A stretch of 35,968 nucleotides of DNA, from assembly GCA_035937135.1 (NCBI GenBank), contig DASYVL010000074.1, positions 1-35,968 of the forward strand, written 5' to 3'. Each line of letters begins with the position of its first letter. Position 1 is the first letter of the stretch. Of this stretch, positions 28,638 to 35,968 are shown in pieces. The notes beneath the pieces are model-generated. The model did not search any database. It was not told the origin of the DNA and was given only the letters and a program-made list of their open reading frames with translations. The stretch comes from Terriglobales bacterium. Its GTDB lineage: Bacteria > Acidobacteriota > Terriglobia > Terriglobales > Acidobacteriaceae. The position numbers and the translations under genes are program-made.

Positions 28638-28666
28638 ACGGTAGCTTGTATTACCCCGCAAGTCAA
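28638..28666 (-). promoter_or_regulatory. Candidate promoter of the response regulator
   Basis: On the minus strand, -35 TTGACT (28666-28661), a 17-base spacer and a weak -10 TACCGT (28643-28638). It lies 37 bases upstream of the GTG start. Confidence 0.4.
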
Positions 28667-28769
28667 CGCTGGGAGCGAGGAGAAAGGCCGACGCTGTAAA
28701 CTGAAAAGCGCCGCCGGCAACATGCCGGAGGGGAGGGTTAAGGGAAAGGGTGGGTCAGTCCCCAGGACT

Positions 28770-30104
28770 CTAGAAGGGAATCACTTTGCGCAGGCCTTTC
28801 TTCTTTTTCTTGCGGGAAGTGGAGGTCTGGTCCTTGGAGTCCTTGTTGTCCTTGGAGTCCTTGTCGGCGGAAGCGGCCTGGCCGCCCTCGCTCCCTTCCG
28901 CCGCGGCCTCGTTGATCTGAGAGGGCGGCGGCCCCTGCTGGTCTCCGGCAGCGGCGGGCTGCGCGGAGTGCGGAGTGGGATCGCTCTTGGGAGGCTCGCC
29001 CGTGCCCACCGTTTCCACCGCCACCGCTTGGCTTCCACCCTGGCCGCCGTAGCCTTCCTGGATGGTCCGGCCGGTGTCGCGCACGATGTCGGGGGCGCCC
29101 GTCTGCTTGGGTTCGGTCATGGTGGGCTCGCCCACCTTGGCCGCCCGGGCCACGTCGGGCCCGCGGCGCAGGTTCATGAAGATCCGCCGGCGCATCCCGG
29201 CCTCACCCCGGCTGGCTTCCTCCGCCTTGTTCTGGGCGATGGCCGCCTCGGTGGGCGTGGGCACCGGACGTTGCAGCGCTTGCAGGCGCTTGCGGGCGTC
29301 CTCCGCCCGGGCCATGGCGGGATAGCGGGTGATGATGCGGGAATAGGCTTCTGCGGCCGCGTCGCTGAACTTCTTCAGCAGGTCTCCCTTGACCGTCTCG
29401 CTCAACTTGGTTCCGCGCGCGGCGTCAATCTGCCGTTCGTAGGCCTGCCCCATCATGTAGAGGGCCTCATCCACCTCGCTGTACAGGGGATAGGTGTCCG
29501 CCAGGGTCTTCAGCCGGGCGATGGACGCCGCCCAGGAGTCGCGCGTGTAGTAGAAGTGCCCGATGCGGAACTCGCGCTCGGCCAGAACTTCCTGCACCTG
29601 CATCAAGCGTTCCCTGGCCTCCGGCACCAGCTTGCTGTCCGGGAACTGCAGCAGGAGCTGCTTGTACTCGTCCTCGGCTCGCTTGGCGTGGGTGAAGTCG
29701 CGGTCGGGCTTCTCCATCTGCTTGTAGTGGATGTTGGCGACCTTGAGCTGCGCCTCCGCCGCTTCCGGCAGGTTGGGGAAGAAGGTGATGAAATCCTTGT
29801 ACTCGATCTCGGCCTGCGCCAGTCCGCTGGAGCCGCCCTCGGCGTACCAGGCGTCGCCCACCGCCAGCTTGGCGCGCGCGATGTACTCCGAATCCGGGTA
29901 GGTGTTGATCAGGGTCTGCAGGGTGATGCGCGCCACGTCGAAGCGGTTCTTCTTCAGCGCCGCCATAGCCCGGTCGTACAGCACCTTGTCGGGCTGTTTG
30001 GAATCGATGTTGGCCAGCGGGTTCTGAGTCTTATTGTGGTGGCACCCCGCGGTGGCCAGCACCGCCAGGGCCAGCAGGAGGACGGGAAAGACTCGACGCA
30101 GCAT
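28770..30104 (-). CDS. bamD: Outer-membrane assembly lipoprotein BamD with C-terminal extension
   Basis: BamD is the TPR-containing lipoprotein of the BAM complex that folds beta-barrel proteins into the outer membrane. The signal peptide ends in a lipobox with the lipidated Cys at 21 (LATAGC). TPR-like repeats fill about 35-265, with DSEYIARAKLAVGDAWYAEG, EAQLKVANIHYKQ, DSKLVPEARERLMQVQEVLAEREFRIGHFYY and YPLYSEVDEALYMMGQAYE. The product is 444 residues against about 245 in E. coli. The excess is a low-complexity tail from about 270 with a Lys-rich end (SRKKKKKGLRK). GAGGTAGG upstream supports the ATG at 30104; a TACAAT -10-like box lies at 30149-30154. A YfgL/BamB-type partner is not in the window. 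Confidence 0.92.
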   Translation of the reverse strand: MLRRVFPVLLLALAVLATAGCHHNKTQNPLANIDSKQPDKVLYDRAMAALKKNRFDVARITLQTLINTYPDSEYIARAKLAVGDAWYAEGGSSGLAQAEIEYKDFITFFPNLPEAAEAQLKVANIHYKQMEKPDRDFTHAKRAEDEYKQLLLQFPDSKLVPEARERLMQVQEVLAEREFRIGHFYYTRDSWAASIARLKTLADTYPLYSEVDEALYMMGQAYERQIDAARGTKLSETVKGDLLKKFSDAAAEAYSRIITRYPAMARAEDARKRLQALQRPVPTPTEAAIAQNKAEEASRGEAGMRRRIFMNLRRGPDVARAAKVGEPTMTEPKQTGAPDIVRDTGRTIQEGYGGQGGSQAVAVETVGTGEPPKSDPTPHSAQPAAAGDQQGPPPSQINEAAAEGSEGGQAASADKDSKDNKDSKDQTSTSRKKKKKGLRKVIPF

Positions 30105-30181
30105 TCGACCTACCTCAATCGCCTAAGGGTCTTGGGAGCAAGGAAGCCATTGTAGAAGCTTGGCGGCGCAACCGCCACTCC

Positions 30182-30856
30182 CTAGACTTTCTGCAGCGTG
30201 GCCTCGCGCGCCGTCTTGAGCAGTTCCTGCACGTTGCGCTTGGCGTCGCCCTTGCCGAAGACAGCGTTGCCCGCCACCAGCACATCGGCGCCGGCGCGCA
30301 CCACGTCGCCGATGGTGTCAAGCGCGATGCCGCCATCCACTTCGATGCGAAAATTCGCTCCCTTGGCCGTACGCATGGTCACGAGCTTCTTGATCTTTTC
30401 CAGCGATCCAGGGATGAACTTCTGCCCGCCGAATCCCGGATTCACCGACATCACCAGCACGAAATCCACCTGGTCGAGCACTTCACCGATGGTCTGCACC
30501 GGGGTGGCGGGGTTGATGACCACGCCCGCCTGCGCGCCCTTGCTGCGGATCATCTGCAGGGTGCGGTGCAGGTGGCGGCAGGTCTCCTGATGCACCGAGA
30601 TCCAGTCCGCGCCCGCCTCGAGAAACGCCGGGATGAACTGGTCCGGATTCTCGATCATCAGGTGGACGTCCAGCGGCGCCTTGGTGGCCTTGCGCAGGCT
30701 GGCTACCACCGGCGGTCCGATGGTGAGGTTGGGGACGAAGTGGCCGTCCATCACGTCCACGTGCAGCAGGGTGGCGCCGCCGTCGAGCGCGGCGCGGACT
30801 TCCTCGCCCAGCCGGGCAAAGTCAGCGGAAAGGATGGATGGGGCCAGTTCGATCAC
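30182..30856 (-). CDS. rpe: Ribulose-phosphate 3-epimerase
   Basis: Rpe (224 residues) interconverts ribulose 5-phosphate and xylulose 5-phosphate in the pentose phosphate pathway. It is a TIM barrel with the full signature set: APSILSADFARL, LLHVDVMDGHFVPNLTIGP (metal-binding His and catalytic Asp), LDVHLMIENP, VMSVNPGFGGQKFIP (phosphate gripper) and FRIEVDGGI (second catalytic Asp). The GTG start at 30856 fits the family N-terminus. It lies 77 bases upstream of bamD on the same strand. An extended -10 box (TGCTAGAAT) lies upstream. Confidence 0.97.
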   Translation of the reverse strand: MIELAPSILSADFARLGEEVRAALDGGATLLHVDVMDGHFVPNLTIGPPVVASLRKATKAPLDVHLMIENPDQFIPAFLEAGADWISVHQETCRHLHRTLQMIRSKGAQAGVVINPATPVQTIGEVLDQVDFVLVMSVNPGFGGQKFIPGSLEKIKKLVTMRTAKGANFRIEVDGGIALDTIGDVVRAGADVLVAGNAVFGKGDAKRNVQELLKTAREATLQKV

Positions 30857-31134
30857 GGCAGGCGTCTCGGCTCCAAGGCCGCTTGAATTCTAGCATTCCC
30901 TGGCAACACCCCCACCTCTTCGGCTTCGCTCAGGACAGGCTCTGCCGTTCCAAACCCGCGAGCGACAAGGCTGGGGCAACCCCCTACCCGTGGAATTCCC
31001 CTGCCCGATGGAGGTATGATTCCCCGCCAGAGTCCCTCGACAGGTCTGTCCCGCAACCTCCCCCAGGCCCAGGCTAAGGAACCGGCTGGCAGGGCGCTGT
31101 GGAAGTTTGCGTCCGTCGGGGGCGAGGCACGGGT
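30857..31134. other. Divergent intergenic region (rpe / Ser-Thr kinase) with repeat-like sequence
   Basis: About 280 bases without a convincing gene. It holds the rpe extended -10 (TGCTAGAAT, minus, core 30887-30892) and a possible -10 TATGAT for the kinase (31015-31020). Between them, at about 30918-30948, CTTCGGCTTCGCTCAGGAC resembles the GCTTCGCTCGGGA stretch in the repeat at 20520-20612, suggesting a shared interspersed sequence. Confidence 0.5.
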
Positions 31135-32949
31135 TTGAAATACTGCGACGTCTGTCATTTCACTTATCCGAACGAGTTCACCACCTGTCCCAAGGACCAG
31201 GCGCTGCTGCGCGTGACCGCGGACCTGGCGCCGGGCACGATCATCCGCGACAAGTACCTCATCCTGGAAAAGATTGGCGCGGGCGGGATGGCGTCGGTGT
31301 ATCGCGCCAAGCATCTGGCCTTCGGCGAGATTCGCGCCCTGAAAGTCGTCAGCACCAAGCTGATGGACGATGACGCCTTCATCCGGCGCTTTCGCACGGA
31401 GGCGGTGGTCACGCGCAAGCTGCAGCATCCCAACGCGGTTCGGGTGGACGACCTGGACACCACCGAGGACGGCCGTCCCTTCATCATCATGGAATGCGTG
31501 GAGGGGCGCGACCTGCGCGCGGTCATCCAGCGCGAAGGGCCGCTGCAGGTGGATCGGGCGCTGAACATCGCGCGCCAGGTGGCCGCGGCCTTGACCGCCG
31601 CGCATCACCTGGGCATCACCCACCGCGACATCAAGCCTGACAACATCCTGATGGTGACCGAGGAGGACGGCTCCGAGCTGGTGAAGGTGCTGGACTTCGG
31701 CATCGCCAAGGTGCGCGAAGGCGCCATGGACCTGGGCGGCGGCTACACCCCCACCAAGACCGGCATGGTGGTGGGCACGCCGCAGTACATCTCTCCCGAG
31801 CAGGCCATGGGCAAGCAGGGCGACGCCATCGATGGCCGCGCCGACCTCTACTCCCTGGGCGTGGTGCTCTACGAGATGCTCACCGGCCACCTGCCCTTCG
31901 ACTCCGACACTCCCGTGGGCCTGCTGCTGCACCACATCCAGACCATCCCCACGCCGCCGCATGAGCTCTGTCCGGAGTTGGACATCCCTGAAGCGCTCTC
32001 CCTGCTGCTGATGAAGGCGCTGGAGAAGGACCGCACGCGCCGCTTCCAGACCGCCGACGAGATGTCGGCGGCGCTCGACCAGCCGCAGCAATGGGCCACC
32101 ACCGCCTTTTACACGCCGGAGGCGCTGAGCGCAGCGCCGGCCCCGGCCGCTCCTTCGCGCGCGCGCCGCATGACCCCGGTGCGCCCCATGACCCCTCCGC
32201 GGGCGATGACGCCCCCGCGGGCGATGACGCCGCCACGGGCGATGCCGCCGCCGCGGGTCCCGGCCGCCGCTCCCCCCGCTTACCCCAGGTTTGCTGAGCC
32301 ACCCTCCAGTAGCAGCAGCGGAGTGTGGATCACGGTGCTCATTCTGCTGGTGGCGGTGGTCATCGCGGGAGGGGCTTACCTCTACTATCACGGCCCGGGC
32401 ACGGCGGAGGCGCAGCCCTCCAGCGTTGCCGCGGTTCCTGCCCAGCCCGATGACGCGGCCATCCTGGCGGAGGTCAAGCGCACGCTGGCGTCTTCGGATT
32501 CGACCCGCAACGCTTCCTTTGATACCAGGGTGGAAAACGGAGTGGCGACTCTCACCGGTAAAACCAACCGACAGAACGAAGCGGACATGGCCGGCGCTCT
32601 GGCCGCGGGCGTCGCCGGGGTGAAGCATGTGAGGAATGACATCCAAGTGGAGAAGCCGCTGCAAGCCGTCAAGGAAAGCGAGCCGGCGGCCGTGACCCGG
32701 CCCAAGGAGACTCCGGCGCGCAAGGCTCCGGCAGAAGAAGCGGACTCGGGCGGCAATAAGAAACGCAAGGCCCGCGACCTGGCCAGGCTGGGCCAGTCCC
32801 AGGTGGATGGCGGCGATTACGGAGCTGCCGTGGGCACCTTCCAGCAGGCGCTCGCCTTGGATCCCTCCAACTCCGTCGCCCAGAAAGGTCTGAGCAAGGC
32901 ACAGAAGGCCAAGCAGACCGAAGAAGACATCATGAAGAGGCGCCGATGA
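31135..32949 (+). CDS. Membrane Ser/Thr protein kinase with zinc ribbon, BON and TPR domains
   Basis: A 604-residue kinase from TTG 31135, preferred because kinases of this type begin with a KYCDVC..TYPN...CPKD zinc ribbon; GTG 31099 is an alternative. Kinase domain about 35-315: GAGGMASVYRA loop, ALKVV Lys, THRDIKPDNIL and VLDFGIAKV with the catalytic Asp residues. A Pro-rich linker with four PPRAMT repeats precedes one transmembrane helix (about 397-420, WITVLILLVAVVIAGGAYLYY). Outside follow a BON domain (about 440-510, VENGVATLTGKT) and a TPR-like stretch (about 545-600, GDYGAAVGTFQQALALDPSN). It likely senses an envelope signal and phosphorylates cytoplasmic proteins. Its stop overlaps the next start (ATGA). 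Confidence 0.92.
   Translation: MKYCDVCHFTYPNEFTTCPKDQALLRVTADLAPGTIIRDKYLILEKIGAGGMASVYRAKHLAFGEIRALKVVSTKLMDDDAFIRRFRTEAVVTRKLQHPNAVRVDDLDTTEDGRPFIIMECVEGRDLRAVIQREGPLQVDRALNIARQVAAALTAAHHLGITHRDIKPDNILMVTEEDGSELVKVLDFGIAKVREGAMDLGGGYTPTKTGMVVGTPQYISPEQAMGKQGDAIDGRADLYSLGVVLYEMLTGHLPFDSDTPVGLLLHHIQTIPTPPHELCPELDIPEALSLLLMKALEKDRTRRFQTADEMSAALDQPQQWATTAFYTPEALSAAPAPAAPSRARRMTPVRPMTPPRAMTPPRAMTPPRAMPPPRVPAAAPPAYPRFAEPPSSSSSGVWITVLILLVAVVIAGGAYLYYHGPGTAEAQPSSVAAVPAQPDDAAILAEVKRTLASSDSTRNASFDTRVENGVATLTGKTNRQNEADMAGALAAGVAGVKHVRNDIQVEKPLQAVKESEPAAVTRPKETPARKAPAEEADSGGNKKRKARDLARLGQSQVDGGDYGAAVGTFQQALALDPSNSVAQKGLSKAQKAKQTEEDIMKRRR
32190..32259 (+). repeat. 18-base tandem repeat encoding PPRAMT
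   Basis: About four units of an 18-base repeat (core CCGCGGGCGATGACG) in the kinase gene, encoding (PPRAMT)n in the linker before the transmembrane helix. The last unit has diverged (PPRAMP). Copy number could vary between strains. Confidence 0.65.
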
Positions 32950-35636
32950 AATCCCGGCTGCGGCTGTGGTCCCGGGCCGCAGGGGTAGCACTGCTCGCCG
33001 CTTGTGCCCTCGCTCTGCAGGCCCAGTCTGTCGCGTCGCAAGCCGCCGCAGATGAGAAACGCGCGGCCCGCGGCGAAGTCCTCCTCAATCAGAACAGCGG
33101 CGGACCGGATTTGATCTTCGGCCCGAACGGCGAAGCCATCCTGCGCTACCCCGTGGCGCACTGGCACGCCATGAGCGCCTGCCTGGGCTGGCTCTACATC
33201 AGCCACGACACCATGCGCTATGAGGTCCTCGCCCCAGAGCAGGACAAGGGGCACGCTTTCGAACTCCGGCGCTCCGACCTGGCCGCGGCCCAACAGTGGC
33301 GCGTTTGGGGAACCAGCACTGGGGCGGCGGAGTTCAAGTTCCGGACCGGCGGGACCTATCACTTCTCCCACGTCCGGAAGGGAATCCTGCAGTCGGGCAA
33401 CTACAAGCTGGTGATGAGCAACAGTTTCTCGTACCAGGACCTGGTTGACGGCACGCAGAACTTTGACGACATCGTCGCCATGCTTAAGGCGAAGGAGGCG
33501 CCGCCGGCGCCCACCGCTCCACCGCCCACCATCAGCATGCTGGAGCCCACCGGGGCCGAGGAGGGCCGCACCGTCCCCGCCTACGACCCCACCCTGCACG
33601 TGCGCGGCATCGCCAGCCACGCCTCAGGCATTGCCTCGGTCTCGGTCAACGGCCAGAGCGCGTTCTTCAAGCCGCTGGCGCCGCAGACGGTGGAGTTCGA
33701 CCTGCGCGACCTGCCACTGAGCGCAGGGATGAGCGCGGTGGTGGTGGTGGCTACGGCCACCGACAAGTCGGTCAGTCAGATGACCTTCAAGGTCACCCGG
33801 CCGGAGGTGCGGGTGCTCGAACCGGGCAGGGGCGCCGAGGTGGCTGAATCAGGGGTCCGGGTGCGCGGCCTGGCGGTGGGCTTCCGCGACGTGGACCGGG
33901 TGGAGGTAGCGGGGCAGTTGGCAACGCTGCGCCGCCGTGAGGACGGTTCGGTAGAATTCGAGGCCGCGAGCGTCCCGCTGACCGTCGGCTCCAACAATCT
34001 GCAGGGTTCCGTAGTTGCCAGCACCGGCCAACGCCAGAACTTCAGCCTGGACGTGACGCGGAAGCCTCCCCCCGGTCCGCCGGCGCTAACCCTGGAAGAG
34101 GTGGAAACGGCCCTGCGCAACGACCTGCCCAAGACGCGCGTCGCCTCCCTGGCCAATCAGTACGGCGTGGACTTCGAGGTCACCGACGACGTGGACAAAC
34201 GCCTGCGCGCCGTGGGCGCAGACTCAACTCTGCTTCTGAATCTGGTGAAGGCCTACAAAGGACCGGTCAAGCCCAAGACGGTCGCCTCGGCCTCGCCTCC
34301 TCCGGCGCAGTCCGCTCCACCGCGCGCGTCTTCTCCGGCCGTATCCCAGCCGGTGGCGCAATCTGCTCCTCCGCCCACTTCTTCGCCGGCGCCGGCTGTA
34401 TCCCAGCCCGCGGCTCAGACGGGGCCTCCGCCGGCGCCCCAGCCTATGCCTCCTCCCACGCTGCAGGTCGGGGATCCCGCGGGCGTGGAGGAGGGCAAGT
34501 CGGTGGAGACGGCGGGCGCCGTTCTGCGCGGCACTGCCATTCACGGCAGCGGCATCAGCGCCGTCCTGGTCAACGACAAACTCGCCTCCTTGAAGGCGAT
34601 CACCGCGCAGAGCGTGCAGTTCGAGGCGGCGGACCTTTCCTTGACGGAGGCCTGGACCCCGGTCACGGTGGTCGCCCGCTCCACCGACAACTCCCAATCG
34701 CGGCTCAGCTTCAAGCTCAGCCGGCCGGCCGTGCACTGGATGAATCCTCCGGGCGGGGCCGTCGAAACCGCCGCCACCGCCCTCCTGGCGCAAGGGACCG
34801 CTGTCGGGTTCAACGGCGTGGAGAAGGTGGAGCTGGCGGGCATCTCTCTGACTCTGGAAAAGCTGGCCGATGGCAAAGTGGAGTTCCACACCATCCTGCC
34901 GCTGGCCCTGGGGCAGAACACGTTTCAGGGAGTAGCGGTCGGGAGCAGCGGATTCCGCGTGGCCTTCAAGCTGGAAGTGAATCGCGTGGCCGCCGGCAGC
35001 ACCAGCACGACGGCTTCGGCCGCGAGGCCGTCGCCCGCGCCCGCTGCTTCGAGTTCGCCATCCCGGGCGGGCGCCCCCACGCTGCAGATCGTGGAGCCGG
35101 CGGGGGTGGAGGACGGCGCGCAAGTGGAGACCGTTTCCTCCACCGTGCGCGGTACCGCGGTCCAGGGCAGCGGCATCAGCGCCGTGCTGGTGAACGACAA
35201 GCCCGCTTCGCTCAAGACGCTTTCCCCGCAGAGCGTGGAGTTTGAATTCATCGACCTCTCTTTAAGCTCTTCCTGGACCAAGGTGACAGTGGTCGCTCGC
35301 GCCACCGACAACGCGCAAACCAAGATGAGCTTCAAGCTCAGCCGCCCGCAGGTTCGCTGGCTCGATCCTCCGAGCGGGGTGCTCGAGACTTCGAGCGCCG
35401 CCATCCTGGCCCGGGGCCAGGCGCTAGGCTTCCGGGGCGTCCGCAAGGTCGAGCTGGCGGGCACCGAGCTCACCACCGAAAACTCCTCCGACGGTGTGCG
35501 CTTCCAGACTGTCCTCCCCCTGGCCCTCGGCCCCAACACCTTCGAGGGCGTGGTGACCTCGACCAGCGGCTTCCGTTTGCCCTTCAAGCTGGAAGTGAAT
35601 CGCAGCGCCAAGGCGGCGGACTCCGGCCAGAAGTAA
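32946..35636 (+). CDS. Large secreted protein with three Ig-like repeat units
   Basis: An 896-residue protein with a Sec signal peptide (about 1-27, ALALQAQS). An N-terminal domain (about 55-185) has RYPVAHWHAM...GWLYISHDTMRYEV, shared with the gene at 35700. Three related beta-rich units follow at about 194-372, 505-680 and 711-886. Each opens with a PAG/PTG.EEG motif, has a GTA.HGSGISAVLVND-type core and ends in FKLEVNR or equivalent. Between units 1 and 2 lie a helical LTLEEVETALRNDLPKTRV...GADSTLLLNLV module (about 378-435) and a Pro/Ala/Ser linker. The unit pattern suggests bacterial Ig-like (cadherin/Big-type) folds. It is translationally coupled to the kinase and probably functions with it. 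Its ligand is unknown. Confidence 0.85.
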   Translation: MKSRLRLWSRAAGVALLAACALALQAQSVASQAAADEKRAARGEVLLNQNSGGPDLIFGPNGEAILRYPVAHWHAMSACLGWLYISHDTMRYEVLAPEQDKGHAFELRRSDLAAAQQWRVWGTSTGAAEFKFRTGGTYHFSHVRKGILQSGNYKLVMSNSFSYQDLVDGTQNFDDIVAMLKAKEAPPAPTAPPPTISMLEPTGAEEGRTVPAYDPTLHVRGIASHASGIASVSVNGQSAFFKPLAPQTVEFDLRDLPLSAGMSAVVVVATATDKSVSQMTFKVTRPEVRVLEPGRGAEVAESGVRVRGLAVGFRDVDRVEVAGQLATLRRREDGSVEFEAASVPLTVGSNNLQGSVVASTGQRQNFSLDVTRKPPPGPPALTLEEVETALRNDLPKTRVASLANQYGVDFEVTDDVDKRLRAVGADSTLLLNLVKAYKGPVKPKTVASASPPPAQSAPPRASSPAVSQPVAQSAPPPTSSPAPAVSQPAAQTGPPPAPQPMPPPTLQVGDPAGVEEGKSVETAGAVLRGTAIHGSGISAVLVNDKLASLKAITAQSVQFEAADLSLTEAWTPVTVVARSTDNSQSRLSFKLSRPAVHWMNPPGGAVETAATALLAQGTAVGFNGVEKVELAGISLTLEKLADGKVEFHTILPLALGQNTFQGVAVGSSGFRVAFKLEVNRVAAGSTSTTASAARPSPAPAASSSPSRAGAPTLQIVEPAGVEDGAQVETVSSTVRGTAVQGSGISAVLVNDKPASLKTLSPQSVEFEFIDLSLSSSWTKVTVVARATDNAQTKMSFKLSRPQVRWLDPPSGVLETSSAAILARGQALGFRGVRKVELAGTELTTENSSDGVRFQTVLPLALGPNTFEGVVTSTSGFRLPFKLEVNRSAKAADSGQK

Positions 35637-35657
35637 CCGCGCCACCCTCAAAGACGC

Positions 35658-35663
35658 TAGAAT
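35658..35663 (+). promoter_or_regulatory. Candidate -10 element of the gene at 35700
   Basis: TAGAAT in the 63-base gap, 36 bases before the ATG, with the same hexamer as upstream of the MBL hydrolase and rpe genes. No -35 box is apparent. Confidence 0.4.
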
Positions 35664-35699
35664 AGAGACCTTCCCCTGTCGCTGGGGAAATCCAGGACT

Positions 35700-35968
35700 A
35701 TGAATCCCTTCCTTCGCCGGTTTGCTTTCTACGGATGTGTGGTGGCGTTCTGTCTCTCCGCGCTGCCGCTCTGGGGACAGATCAAAGCCTCCTCGCGGAG
35801 CGGCACCAGTTCCGAGGGCGAACTGGTCAACCCCGGCGACAACCCCGCCGTCCGCTACCCGGTGGCGCACTTTAGCGGTAGCGGCCTGTTCGCCTCCTTT
35901 GATTACGGCTGGCTCTCCTTCTCCCGCGACACCATCCGCTATGAGGTGGTGCGGGGCGACAAGGGTCA
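35700..35968 (+). CDS. Secreted protein related to the 896-residue repeat protein, C-terminus cut by window edge
   Basis: ATG 35700 opens a frame to the window end, 89 codons with no stop. The signal peptide (about 1-27) ends LPLWGQ. Residues about 51-82 (RYPVAHFSG...DYGWLSFSRDTIRYEV) repeat the pattern in the upstream protein (RYPVAHWHA...LGWLYISHDTMRYEV), so the two are paralogues sharing this N-terminal domain. The rest of the protein is outside the window. It follows the upstream gene by 63 bases on the same strand. Confidence 0.75.
   Translation, partial: MNPFLRRFAFYGCVVAFCLSALPLWGQIKASSRSGTSSEGELVNPGDNPAVRYPVAHFSGSGLFASFDYGWLSFSRDTIRYEVVRGDKG

Noticed and set aside
27161-28699. A 512-codon open frame on the plus strand
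   Set aside because: It is antisense to the response regulator, Gly/Arg-rich with no recognisable domain.
30853-32991. A 712-codon open frame on the minus strand
   Set aside because: It is antisense to the Ser/Thr kinase, with low-complexity Arg/His-rich composition; a shadow frame.

Overview
The window reads as one contig from a high-GC, Gram-negative bacterium, most likely an Acidobacteriota of the Terriglobia type. The reasons are a Kdo/heptose lipopolysaccharide locus, a zinc-ribbon Ser/Thr kinase, a DUF2007 protein, intergenic GGGCT..AGCCC palindromes and heptamer arrays, and the overall gene mix. No rRNA, tRNA or CRISPR array was seen. The assignment is inference; no 16S or marker search was possible.

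Left part (1-9053). A truncated secreted protein is followed by a bacterioferritin-comigratory-type peroxiredoxin whose peroxidatic cysteine codon is an in-frame UGA. A strong hairpin lies immediately downstream, so this is best read as an unannotated selenoprotein (356-820, minus). A divergent secreted protein and a secreted metallo-beta-lactamase-fold hydrolase follow on the plus strand. The minus strand then carries a secreted hypothetical, a 1091-residue hybrid histidine kinase with an N-terminal PilZ domain, gatB and a four-helix membrane protein.

LPS locus (9130-15557, plus). waaA, lpxK, the heptose-7-P kinase (hldE domain I type), the separate adenylyltransferase (domain II type), a heptosyltransferase, a membrane methyltransferase and a DUF3108 protein form a tightly packed run with several start/stop overlaps. 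Together they build and attach the Kdo-heptose inner core to lipid A.

Island (about 15566-18132). This stretch is visibly poorer in GC than its flanks. It holds three genes coupled by ATGA overlaps: a proteasome/HslV-fold Ntn-hydrolase-like protein with Ser as the likely nucleophile, a 59-residue two-helix membrane protein and a 99-residue zinc-ribbon protein. An IS1595-family transposase follows. The island sits between two copies of the same heptamer repeat (GCTTATC), suggesting insertion into an intergenic heptamer array.

Housekeeping block (18126-27112, mostly minus). It contains a small conserved protein, a DUF2007 protein, a comEC gene reduced to its two ends, an rlmD/trmA-type RNA methyltransferase, an unknown gene, coaX, birA, nadC and valS. 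Two heptamer arrays and one long inverted repeat lie in its gaps.

Right part (27197-35968). A response regulator with a very long acidic/proline-rich linker, a BamD lipoprotein with a long tail, and rpe are on the minus strand. On the plus strand are a membrane Ser/Thr kinase with BON and TPR domains, an overlapping 896-residue secreted repeat protein, and the start of a related secreted protein cut by the window edge.
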